From DATBGZ01 sp036557785 (lineage in GTDB: Bacteria; Actinomycetota; Actinomycetes; Mycobacteriales; Micromonosporaceae): DNA of 34,725 bases. Within the stretch, counting starts at the first letter, position 1; each line of letters starts with the position of its first letter. The DNA lies in contig DATBGZ010000031.1 in NCBI GenBank assembly GCA_036557785.1, forward strand, positions 1 to 34,725, written 5' to 3'. Below are positions 1 through 8,080 of this stretch, piece by piece. Under the pieces are notes generated by a model that ran no database searches, had not been told where the DNA came from, and worked only from the letters and a program-made list of their open reading frames with translations. Made by a program: the position numbers and the translations under genes.

Positions 1-1050
1 CTCCCGGACGTAGGCGCCGTCGTTCGCCTTGTAGGTCTGGTAGTCACCGTCGGTCGTGACGTTCATGAGGTTCACGAGCGCGCCGTCGGTGTCGGCGGCG
101 AGCAGCGGGTCCCACTCCCGGCCCCAGATCACCTTGATGACGTTCCAGCCGGCCCCGCGGAAGAAGGCCTCCAGCTCCTGGATGATCTTGCCGTTCCCGC
201 GTACCGGCCCGTCGAGCCGTTGCAGGTTGCAGTTGATCACGAAGGTGAGGTTGTCCAACTCCTCGCGAGCCGCCAGCCCCAGCCCGCCGATCGACTCGGG
301 CTCGTCCATCTCGCCGTCGCCGAGGAAGGCCCAGACGTGCTGGTCGCTCGTGTCCTTGATGCCGCGGTCGTGCAGGTACCGGTTGAACCGGGCCTGGTGC
401 ACCGCATTGAGGGCGCCCAGCCCCATGGAGACCGTCGGGAACTCCCAGAAGTCGGGCATGAGGCGCGGGTGCGGATAGGACGGCAGCGCGCCACCGGCGC
501 CGGCATGGGACAGCTCCTGCCGGAAGCCGTCGAGCTGAGCCTCGCTGAGCCGCCCCTCGAGGAAGGCTCGCGCGTACATCCCGGGAGAGGCGTGGCCCTG
601 GAAGTAGATGTGGTCCCCGCCGCCGGGGTGGTCCTTGCCGCGAAAGAAGTGGTTGAAGCCGACCTCATAGAGGCTCGCGGAGCTCGCGTAGGTCGAGATG
701 TGCCCGCCGACGCCGACGCCGGGGCGCTGGGCCCGATGCACCAGGATCGCGGCGTTCCACCGGATGTACGCCCGGATGCGCCGCTCCACCGCCTCGTCGC
801 CGGGGAACCACGGCTCGCGCTCGGGCGGGATCGTGTTGATGTAGTCGGTGGTGGTCAATGGTGGTACCCCGACCTGGCGTTCCCGCGCGCGCTCGAGCAA
901 CCGCAGCATCACGTACCGGGCCCGTTGGCGTCCACCCTTGTCGATGACACCGTCGAGGGATTGGGTCCACTCAAGCGTCTCCTCCGGGTCGATGTCGGGG
1001 AGCTGGCTCGGCAGACCGTCCGAAATGACTGGCCGCTTGCGTCCTGTCAT
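1..1050 (-). CDS. aceE: Pyruvate dehydrogenase E1 component, N-terminal part (cut by window edge)
   Basis: Decarboxylates pyruvate with thiamine diphosphate and passes the acetyl group to the E2 lipoyl domain, making acetyl-CoA in the cytoplasm. The 350 codons present read through the homodimeric AceE N-terminus: a conserved entry around 95-135 (RWNAAILVHRAQRPGVGVGG, then STYASSASLYEVGFNHFF), and the thiamine diphosphate/Mg motif GDGEMDEPES at 244-253, closing with NCNLQRLDGPVRGN at 273-286. The C-terminal transketolase-like domains lie beyond position 1. ATG at 1050 is preceded by GGAGGAG. The gene sits divergently from the YjbQ-type gene and a few kb from the fatty-acid genes, an arrangement seen in other actinobacteria; it supplies their acetyl-CoA precursor. 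Identification is secure. Confidence 0.96.
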   Translation of the reverse strand, partial: MTGRKRPVISDGLPSQLPDIDPEETLEWTQSLDGVIDKGGRQRARYVMLRLLERARERQVGVPPLTTTDYINTIPPEREPWFPGDEAVERRIRAYIRWNAAILVHRAQRPGVGVGGHISTYASSASLYEVGFNHFFRGKDHPGGGDHIYFQGHASPGMYARAFLEGRLSEAQLDGFRQELSHAGAGGALPSYPHPRLMPDFWEFPTVSMGLGALNAVHQARFNRYLHDRGIKDTSDQHVWAFLGDGEMDEPESIGGLGLAAREELDNLTFVINCNLQRLDGPVRGNGKIIQELEAFFRGAGWNVIKVIWGREWDPLLAADTDGALVNLMNVTTDGDYQTYKANDGAYVRE

Positions 1051-1289
1051 GATTGCTCCTCCGGTGAGAAGAGCGCGTCGTCGCTGCGCACAGGCGGTCC
1101 TTTATCCAGTGGGGCTCCGGGGTCGCCGGAGAGGATGTGTCTCCCGCTATCCTGCCCCGGGCCGTCCCTGCCGTCACGCCAACCCGGGCCGGACGCGACG
1201 CGCGGCACATACCAGCCGGTAACTCGCCCCCCGGATGATCGCCACGAACCTCTCCCGGCGTGTGCCGCACGGCTGGCCCCCGAGTCGCG

Positions 1290-1295
1290 CAGACT
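1290..1295 (+). promoter_or_regulatory. Possible -10 hexamer close to the yjbQ-type start
   Basis: CAGACT is followed by six bases and then GTG 1302. It resembles the TAnnnT-N6-8-start pattern of other genes here but lacks the first T, so it is weaker. No -35 is evident. Confidence 0.3.
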
Positions 1296-1301
1296 CACGG
1301 G

Positions 1302-1706
1302 GTGGAGACTGACGTGATCACCGTACGGACCGGAGCCCGGCCGTCCGTTGTGGACATCACCGACCGGGCGGCGGCCTTCGTGCGCGACCGCGGCGACGGT
1401 CTGCTGCACGTGTTCCTCCCGCACGCCACGGCGGGGCTCGCGCTCATCGAGACCGGAGCCGGCTCCGACGAGGATCTGCTGCGGGCGATCGACGACACGC
1501 TGCCCGCCGACGGACGCTGGCGGCACCGCCACGGCTCCGCGGGCCATGGGCGCGATCACGTGCTGCCGGCGTTCGTGGCCCCGTACGCGAGCGTGCCCGT
1601 CATCGCGGGTCGCCTCCAGCTCGGCACCTGGCAGTCGATCTGCCTCGTGGACCCCAATGGGGACAACCCGAGCCGCGAGGTCCGCTTCTCGTTCCTGCCC
1701 GGCTGA
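1302..1706 (+). CDS. YjbQ / UPF0047 family protein
   Basis: 134 residues covering one complete UPF0047 domain. Recognisable family elements are HVFLPHATAGLALIET, an acidic stretch, an H-rich loop (WRHRHGSAGHGRDH), then PVIAGRLQLGTWQSICLVD and a final RFSFL strand. Some members have been annotated as secondary thiamine-phosphate synthases because E. coli YjbQ has weak activity of that kind; the physiological role is not settled. The GTG at 1302 gives the usual family N-terminus (VETDVITVRTG); GTG 1314, with GGAG seven bases upstream, is an alternative. CAGACT lies six bases before GTG 1302, which could serve as a -10 for a leaderless message. It converges with the aldo/keto reductase, whose stop is 10 bp away. 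Confidence 0.88.
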   Translation: METDVITVRTGARPSVVDITDRAAAFVRDRGDGLLHVFLPHATAGLALIETGAGSDEDLLRAIDDTLPADGRWRHRHGSAGHGRDHVLPAFVAPYASVPVIAGRLQLGTWQSICLVDPNGDNPSREVRFSFLPG

Positions 1707-1716
1707 GCCCGGCGGT

Positions 1717-2697
<981 letters not shown>

Positions 2698-2706
2698 GGT
2701 CGCCCG

Positions 2707-4086
2707 TCAGGCCGACGCGGTGGCGGACGGGGTCGCGCTCACCGTGGGAGCCGGGGTCGTGGGCGCGGTGTGCGGCAGCGCACTGCCCTTGACCCAGTCG
2801 TCCCACGACATCGACCAGTCGGCGAGACCGTCGTCGAGCGCGCGCTCCTTGCCCACCGCGTTGACGTCGACACTGGCCTTGGTGTGGGAGATCTGCACGA
2901 CGTCACCCGGGCCGAAGGTCTTGTAGAACCACGGGGCATCGATGTGGTTGATGTTGACGCACCCGTGGGAGACGTTCGTGTGACCCTGTGAGCCCTCACT
3001 CCACGGCGCGGAGTGGACGTACTCGCCGTAGTCCGTGATGCGCACGGCGTAGTAGACGGTGTCCTCGTAGTAGAGCCCGGTGCCCTTCGGGCCGTCCTTG
3101 ATGGGGTCCAGGCCGGCCGGCGTCATGATCACCGGGTTCTTCTTCTCGGTGACGACGAAGGTGCCGCTCGTGGTGTTCCAGTTGTGCCGGACCCCGTTGC
3201 TGTCCGGCGGGCTGAGGCCCTCGCGACCCATGCTCACCGGAATGGTCCTGGTGAGCTTGCCGTCGATATAGACCTTCATCTGGTGGGTCGTGTTGTCGAC
3301 CTTGGCGATCTTGGACTGACCGATGGTGAAGGTCGCGGTCTTGTTGAAGTGACCCCACAGTGTCCGCTTGCCGGACGGGCTGACCAGGCTCACGCCGAGG
3401 ATCTTGGCCTCGACGGTGACCTTGGTGCCCGGCTGCCAGTACTCCTTCGGGCGCCAGTGCGCCTCACGGCTGTTGATCCAGTGCCAGGAACCCTCAACCG
3501 CTGGCACCGTGGTGACCTTCAGCGTCGACTCGGCGATGGCCTTGTCGACGGTGTCGGTGAATTGGGCGACGATCGGCTGGCCGACACCGAAGGTCCCGCC
3601 GTTGAGGACCACGCCGTAGTACTTGGACGCCACGAAGGAGACGTCCCAGTAGTAGCCGGTCTTCACGCTGACGGTGGAGAAGGTGCGGGTCTCCTCGACG
3701 GGCTTGCCGTCCGCGCCCATGCTCGAGACCTTGATCGTGTAAGTCTTCCCGTAGTCCAGGTCATCCGTGCTCTGCCACGTGGACCGGTCCGGCGAGAGCG
3801 CGCCCTTCACCTCACCGAGGTTGGAGGTCAGCGACACCGTCTCCAGCGTGCCGTCCTGGACCTGCACGACGACGGGATCGCCCGGCGAAACGTCCTTGGC
3901 ATCCGCGTCGTGGTTGAAGACCAGCGTCGCCGGTGGCGGCGCGGGAGTGTTGAAGGTCGAGGAGGGCGACGACGGCGACGTGCAGGCGGCGAGCACCGCG
4001 AGGGCGCCCAGCACGGCCAGCGAACCCAGCATCTTCCTGACGCGGTGGACAGCCATGACGCCGTCCCGCTTATGTCTGCGGCCCAT
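2707..4086 (-). CDS. L,D-transpeptidase, lipoprotein (Ig-like domains + YkuD)
   Basis: Makes 3->3 cross-links in peptidoglycan on the outer face of the membrane. 459 residues: basic N-terminus, hydrophobic stretch and lipobox LAAC with Cys35, a Ser/Pro/Thr linker, two immunoglobulin-like regions (about 60-260), and a YkuD catalytic domain ending in SHGCVNINH with His374 and Cys376. A flexible Thr/Ala/Pro/Ser tail of about 25 residues follows. The layout matches mycobacterial LdtMt2-type enzymes. ATG 4086 was chosen because GGGGAGG lies just upstream; an in-frame ATG at 4056 has no good site, and upstream extension to 4128 is less likely. The aldo/keto reductase follows 9 bp downstream. Confidence 0.95.
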   Translation of the reverse strand: MGRRHKRDGVMAVHRVRKMLGSLAVLGALAVLAACTSPSSPSSTFNTPAPPPATLVFNHDADAKDVSPGDPVVVQVQDGTLETVSLTSNLGEVKGALSPDRSTWQSTDDLDYGKTYTIKVSSMGADGKPVEETRTFSTVSVKTGYYWDVSFVASKYYGVVLNGGTFGVGQPIVAQFTDTVDKAIAESTLKVTTVPAVEGSWHWINSREAHWRPKEYWQPGTKVTVEAKILGVSLVSPSGKRTLWGHFNKTATFTIGQSKIAKVDNTTHQMKVYIDGKLTRTIPVSMGREGLSPPDSNGVRHNWNTTSGTFVVTEKKNPVIMTPAGLDPIKDGPKGTGLYYEDTVYYAVRITDYGEYVHSAPWSEGSQGHTNVSHGCVNINHIDAPWFYKTFGPGDVVQISHTKASVDVNAVGKERALDDGLADWSMSWDDWVKGSALPHTAPTTPAPTVSATPSATASA

Positions 4087-4463
4087 CGGTCCTCCCCGTC
4101 CTACCCACGACACGTCTCGTCTTCGCACGGCACGTCTCCCGCAGCGAGCACAACAGTCTCACCTACGAAGACGGACCGCGGCCACCGCCCCGTCGCGTAG
4201 GGACGGGCTTGCGACAGTAACCCCGGTCACGCGTGATGTGCGCGATCACCGCCGCGCGCCGCGACTATTGACCGGTCAACGACCGCGCAGCGGGTTCACT
4301 GTAACGGCAGTGTGCCACGGCTGCCTGATAGTCACGCCGGGTGCCGGTGTGTTGTGTGAGCTTGATGGCTATTGCCCTGTTCGTCTCTGGGTAGCGATGC
4401 AGCCAAAAGTGACGCGCGAGCCGTCGATAGGCTGTCGGTCGAAGTGACGGCGAGCCAGAGCTG
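4087..4463. other. 377-bp divergent intergenic region (Ldt / gltX)
   Basis: No convincing gene. It must hold the promoters of the transpeptidase (minus) and gltX (plus), but I cannot assign -35/-10 pairs with confidence. TAGGCT at 4427-4432 is a weak -10 candidate for gltX. The clearest element is the perfect palindrome at 4268-4279, listed separately. Confidence 0.5.
4268..4279. promoter_or_regulatory. 12-bp perfect palindrome, candidate operator
   Basis: TTGACCGGTCAA lies in the spacer between the divergent transpeptidase and gltX genes, about 180-195 bp from both starts. A dimeric regulator could bind it; no regulator can be named. Confidence 0.35.
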
Positions 4464-5912
4464 GTGGGACACGTGACAATACGGGTGCGGTTTGCCCCTT
4501 CGCCCACGGGGATGTTCCACGTGGGCGGGGCCCGGTCGGCGCTGCAGAACTGGGTCTACGCGCGCCAGCACGGCGGCGTGTTCGTCCTGCGCATCGAGGA
4601 CACCGACGCCTCCCGCAACCGCCCGGAGTGGGTCGAGGGGATCCTGAACGCGCTGGAGTGGCTCGGCATCGAGCGCGGAACCTACGAGGGACCGCTGTTC
4701 CAGTCCGACTACGGGCCGGTGCACGCCGCCTCCGCCGACGAGCTGTACCGCAAGGGGCGGGCGTACTACTGCGACTGCACCCGGGAGGACGTGGCGCTGC
4801 GTGCCGGACCGGGCGTCCAGCCGCGCGGCTACGACGGCTACTGCCGCGACCGGGCCCTGCCGCGCGGCGAGAAGACGGCGCTGCGCTTCCGTACGCCGGA
4901 CGAGGGTCAGACGGTCGTGGTGGATCTGATCCGCGGCCGACCCACCTTCGACAACGCCACCATCGAGGACTTCGTCATCGCGCGCGCCGACGGCTCGGCG
5001 GTGTTCCTGCTCGCCAACGTCGTCGACGACATCACCATGAAGATCTCGCACGTCATCCGTGCCGAGGAGCACCTGCCGAACACGCCCAAGCAGCAACTGC
5101 TCTGGGAGGCGCTCGGGCATACGCCGCCCGTCTGGGCCCACGTCCCAGTGGTGGTGAACGAGAAGCGGCAGAAGCTGTCCAAGCGCCGCGACAAGGTCGC
5201 GCTCGAGGCCTACCGGGACGAGGGCTACCTGCCCTCCGCAATGCGCAACTACCTCATGCTGCTCGGTTGGGCCCCGCGCGGCGACCGGGAGATCGTGCCG
5301 TGGGAGGTGATCGAGACCGAGTTCCGGATCGAGGACGTCAACCCCTCACCCGCGTTCTTCGACGAGAAGAAGCTGCGGGCGTTCAACGGCGATTACATCC
5401 GGGCACTGTCCACAGCGGACTTCATCGCCGCCTGTGCGCCGTGGCTGGCCGGCGAGGTCGGCGGGGCCCGGGTGGCGCCGTGGGCTCCGGCGGAGTATGA
5501 CCACGCCAGGTTCGCGGCCGTGGCCGAGTTGGTCCAGACGCGCGTGGCGGTGCTCGGCGAGGTCGTGCCGCTGGTCGACTTCCTGTTCCTGCCCGACGAT
5601 CGGCTGACGTTCGATGAGGCGGCGTGGGACAAGGCCACGAAGGACGGCGCGGGCGAGTTGCTCGGCGAGGTCGCGGACACGTTGACCGAGCTGTCCCCAT
5701 GGGATGCCGAGACGCTCAAGTCCACTGTGGAGGCCGCTGGGTTGGCCCGGGGGCTCAAGCTCGGCAAGGCACAGGCGCCGCTACGGGTGGCGGTCACGGG
5801 TCGTGCCGTCGGGCTGCCGCTGTTCGAGTCGCTCGCCGTGCTCGGCCGCGACCGTACGTTGTCCCGGATCCGCTCGGCAGCGACCCGCTACGCCGCGGCG
5901 TCCACTTCCTAG
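4464..5912 (+). CDS. gltX: Glutamyl-tRNA synthetase (class I)
   Basis: Charges tRNA(Glu) with glutamate. 482 residues, the usual length. It shows the HIGH-equivalent HVGG (19-22) in RFAPSPTGMFHVGGARSA, RIEDTDASR, the tRNA acceptor region NVVDDITMKISHVIRAEEH, and the KMSKS-equivalent KLSKR (237-241). Cys103, Cys105 and Cys127 (YYCDC then GYCRDR) resemble the zinc-binding insert of some GluRS. Start is GTG 4464, but GTG 4473 (three codons later, with GGTGGG upstream) is equally plausible. Many actinobacterial GluRS look different around the HIGH motif, so this could be a second, divergent copy; only the whole genome can tell. The final coding bases are duplicated just downstream. Confidence 0.94.
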   Translation: MGHVTIRVRFAPSPTGMFHVGGARSALQNWVYARQHGGVFVLRIEDTDASRNRPEWVEGILNALEWLGIERGTYEGPLFQSDYGPVHAASADELYRKGRAYYCDCTREDVALRAGPGVQPRGYDGYCRDRALPRGEKTALRFRTPDEGQTVVVDLIRGRPTFDNATIEDFVIARADGSAVFLLANVVDDITMKISHVIRAEEHLPNTPKQQLLWEALGHTPPVWAHVPVVVNEKRQKLSKRRDKVALEAYRDEGYLPSAMRNYLMLLGWAPRGDREIVPWEVIETEFRIEDVNPSPAFFDEKKLRAFNGDYIRALSTADFIAACAPWLAGEVGGARVAPWAPAEYDHARFAAVAELVQTRVAVLGEVVPLVDFLFLPDDRLTFDEAAWDKATKDGAGELLGEVADTLTELSPWDAETLKSTVEAAGLARGLKLGKAQAPLRVAVTGRAVGLPLFESLAVLGRDRTLSRIRSAATRYAAASTS

Positions 5913-5949
5913 GCATGTCCTCGCCATAGCCCCACGTCCACCTCCTAGG
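5899..5949 (+). repeat. 15-bp direct repeat at the gltX 3' end
   Basis: CGTCCACTTCCTAGG (5899-5913), which contains the gltX stop codon, recurs as CGTCCACCTCCTAGG (5935-5949) with one mismatch. The start-to-start distance is 36 bp. Confidence 0.7.
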
Positions 5950-6000
5950 ACGGTCTGCACAGCAGTCGAGATCACCACGACCGGACTTCAACGGCGCACC

Positions 6001-6006
6001 TACACT
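6001..6006 (+). promoter_or_regulatory. -10 hexamer of marR-type gene (leaderless)
   Basis: TACACT followed by seven bases and ATG 6014 places the expected transcription start at or next to the A of ATG. No ribosome-binding site is present upstream, which supports a leaderless message. Confidence 0.55.
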
Positions 6007-6013
6007 GGTCGTC

Positions 6014-6547
6014 ATGACCGCGCGTCCCCAGACCCCCGACGACCGTCTTGCCGACGGCGCGCGCGACGCGGAGAGCGTGACCCTCGTGCAGCGCCTGGGC
6101 GACCCCCGGATCACGGCGATGGGCCTGCTGCTGGAGACCGTGGGCGGACTGGAGGCGAAGCTCGCCGCCCAGTACGCGGAACACGGCCTGGCGCCGGCGG
6201 AGTTCGAGGTGCTGCTGCGCATCGCCCGCACCCCGGGCCAGGCCATGCGGATGAGCGACCTGGCCGCGCAGACCCTGCTCACGACCAGCGGGATCACCCG
6301 TGTCGTCGACCGGTTGGAGCGCGACCGGCTGGTGGAGCGGCAGGCATGCCCGACCGACCGGCGCGGCGCGTTCGCGGTGATCACGGACGAGGGGCTGGCC
6401 CGCCTCGCCGCGGTGCTCCCCAGCCACCTGGATCTGGTCGACAAGTGGTTCACCGGCCGGCTGCCCGGTACCGAGCTGGGCTCGTTGCTGGAGAGCCTGC
6501 GGACGATCCGCGACGGTGTGCGCCCCGACGCCACCGCGGGCGCCTGA
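6014..6547 (+). CDS. MarR-family transcriptional regulator
   Basis: 177-residue winged helix-turn-helix repressor-type protein. The N-terminal helix region (about 30-60) leads into AEFEVLLRIARTPGQAMRMS, the recognition helix region LLTTSGITRVVDRLERDRLV (about 92-112) and the wing with CPTDRRGAFAVITDEG, all typical of MarR. The ligand is unknown. It ends 11 bp before the FasR start in the same direction, so it may be co-transcribed with fasR and affect the fatty-acid genes; this is inference from position. The ATG lacks a ribosome-binding site but has TACACT seven bases upstream, so translation is probably leaderless. Confidence 0.92.
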   Translation: MTARPQTPDDRLADGARDAESVTLVQRLGDPRITAMGLLLETVGGLEAKLAAQYAEHGLAPAEFEVLLRIARTPGQAMRMSDLAAQTLLTTSGITRVVDRLERDRLVERQACPTDRRGAFAVITDEGLARLAAVLPSHLDLVDKWFTGRLPGTELGSLLESLRTIRDGVRPDATAGA

Positions 6548-6558
6548 GCCCGGCGGCC

Positions 6559-7851
6559 GTGCCCGCCGAGCCGGTCGACGAGCGCACCCGGGCGGTCGAG
6601 GAGACGGCCGGCCAGGCCGATGCATCCGGCGGCGCAGCCGTCCCGCCACGCGAGCTTGAGCAGAGCATCCGGGCCATCGAGCGGGCTGCCGCGGCGATCG
6701 CGACCACCAGCGTCGCCCGCATGGACGAGGTCCTGCCGTGGTTTCGCGGCCTGCCCGCGGATCAGCGCTCATGGGTGACCCTGGTGGCCCAGGCGGGAGT
6801 CCGATCCTTCGTCATGTGGTTGCGTGATCCCGCGGCGGCGCAGACGCGCCGGGACACCGACCCGGGGCAGCGCCGGACCCAGGAGCTCGCCGACGAGATC
6901 TTCGACGCGGCGCCGCGCACCCTCGCCCGCGCGATCAGCCTCCAACACACGGTGGAGCTGATCGAGGTGACCATCGACGTCGTCGAGGAGCGGGTCGCCA
7001 CGCTCGCCGCGCCCGGCCAGGAGCCGGCCGTGATCGACGCGATCCTGCGCTTCTCCCGGGAGGTCGCGTTCAGTGCCGCCCGCGTCTACGCCCGGGCCGC
7101 CGAGTCCCGCAGCACCTGGGACGCCCGGCTGCAGGCGCAGCTCGTCGACGCGGTGCTGCGCGGCGGTGCCCCCGATGAGCTCGCGAGCCGGGCTGCGGTG
7201 CTGGGGTGGGGCGACCGTGCGCCGGTGGCGGTCGCGGTCGGCCCGTCTCCCGGTGGTGACGCGCCAGCGGTCCTCTTCAACGTCTACCGGCTCGCCCGGC
7301 GGATGGGGCTCGACGTGATCGGTGGGGTCCAGGGCAGCCTGCTGGTGCTCGTGCTCGGCGGGGCGAGCGATCCCCTGGCCGCTACGGGACGCCTGGTGGC
7401 GAGCTTCGGCGAGGGACCGGTCGCGGTAGGTCCGGGCGTACCGACGCTCGGGGAGGCGACCGAGTCGGCGCGCGCCGCTCTCGCCGCGTTCCGGGCAGCT
7501 CCCGCATGGTCGAGCGCTCCACGTCCGGTCGCGGCCGCCGACCTCCTGCCGGAGCGGGCGCTCGCGGGCGACGCCGGTGCGCGCCGCATGCTCCGGCAGG
7601 ACATCTACGGCGGGCTGCTGCGGGCCGGCGGCGAGCTGATCGACACGCTCGATGCCTACTACGCCGCGGGCGGGGTACTGGAGAGCGCCGCGCGGGCCCT
7701 GTTCGTGCACCCGAACACAGTGCGGTACCGCCTGCGGCGTGTGGGCGAGATCACCGGCCTGTCGCCGTTGGATGCGCGCGCGGCGTTCACGCTGCGGATC
7801 GCGCTCACCCTCGGCCGGCTCGACCCCCCGACGAGCACCGGACGATCCTGA
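6559..7851 (+). CDS. fasR: FasR-type PucR-family activator of fatty-acid synthesis genes
   Basis: 430-residue regulator. The N-terminal half (about 30-230) is the sensor-like region of PucR/CdaR proteins; the C-terminal end has the PucR helix-turn-helix, ESAARALFVHPNTVRYRLRR followed by VGEITGLSPLDARAAFTLR (about 375-425). In Streptomyces the gene at this place, immediately before fabD, encodes FasR, which activates the fabD-fabH-acpP-fabF operon; the assignment rests on family plus position. Start is GTG 6559, eleven bases after the MarR-type stop, with no clear ribosome-binding site; ATG 6721 would remove about 54 residues. A 7-bp GC-rich stem follows the stop, and 229 bp separate it from fabD. 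Confidence 0.88.
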   Translation: MPAEPVDERTRAVEETAGQADASGGAAVPPRELEQSIRAIERAAAAIATTSVARMDEVLPWFRGLPADQRSWVTLVAQAGVRSFVMWLRDPAAAQTRRDTDPGQRRTQELADEIFDAAPRTLARAISLQHTVELIEVTIDVVEERVATLAAPGQEPAVIDAILRFSREVAFSAARVYARAAESRSTWDARLQAQLVDAVLRGGAPDELASRAAVLGWGDRAPVAVAVGPSPGGDAPAVLFNVYRLARRMGLDVIGGVQGSLLVLVLGGASDPLAATGRLVASFGEGPVAVGPGVPTLGEATESARAALAAFRAAPAWSSAPRPVAAADLLPERALAGDAGARRMLRQDIYGGLLRAGGELIDTLDAYYAAGGVLESAARALFVHPNTVRYRLRRVGEITGLSPLDARAAFTLRIALTLGRLDPPTSTGRS

Positions 7852-7873
7852 CCGGCGCGGGCACCAGCGCCGG
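7852..7873 (+). terminator. Weak hairpin after fasR
   Basis: CCGGCGC (7852-7858) and GCGCCGG (7867-7873) form a 7-bp perfect stem with an 8-base loop, starting directly after the fasR stop. No T-tract follows, so it may be only a partial terminator. Confidence 0.35.
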
Positions 7874-7996
7874 CTGACCTGCGCAAATGGCGATCCGTGC
7901 GCGGTTCGCCTGCTCGCCACGGCCAGCCGGCGACCACGATGTGGCACGCACAGGCATAGCCCGCCATGATCACGTCCAGCGGCGGCCATCGCTGCC

Positions 7997-8036
7997 TTGT
8001 ACGGTTCCTACAACTTCGGTCGTAGACTTTGGTCGT
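7997..8036 (+). promoter_or_regulatory. fabD promoter region with direct repeats
   Basis: In the 229-bp fasR-fabD spacer, TTGTAC (7997-8002) and TAGACT (8023-8028) could be -35 and -10, although the 20-bp spacing is longer than ideal, as is common at activator-dependent promoters. An 11-bp direct repeat, ACTTCGGTCGT (8013-8023) and ACTTTGGTCGT (8026-8036), with 13-bp period overlaps this region. FasR is the obvious candidate binder, by analogy with Streptomyces. Confidence 0.4.
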
Positions 8037-8080
8037 CCAGGACCACGAAGTGACCCGTCAGTATCCGGGACAGTCGAGCC

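Noticed and set aside
237..970. Separate minus-strand ORFs at the window start
   Set aside because: They are out-of-frame readings within aceE; the correct frame gives the complete AceE N-terminus from ATG 1050.
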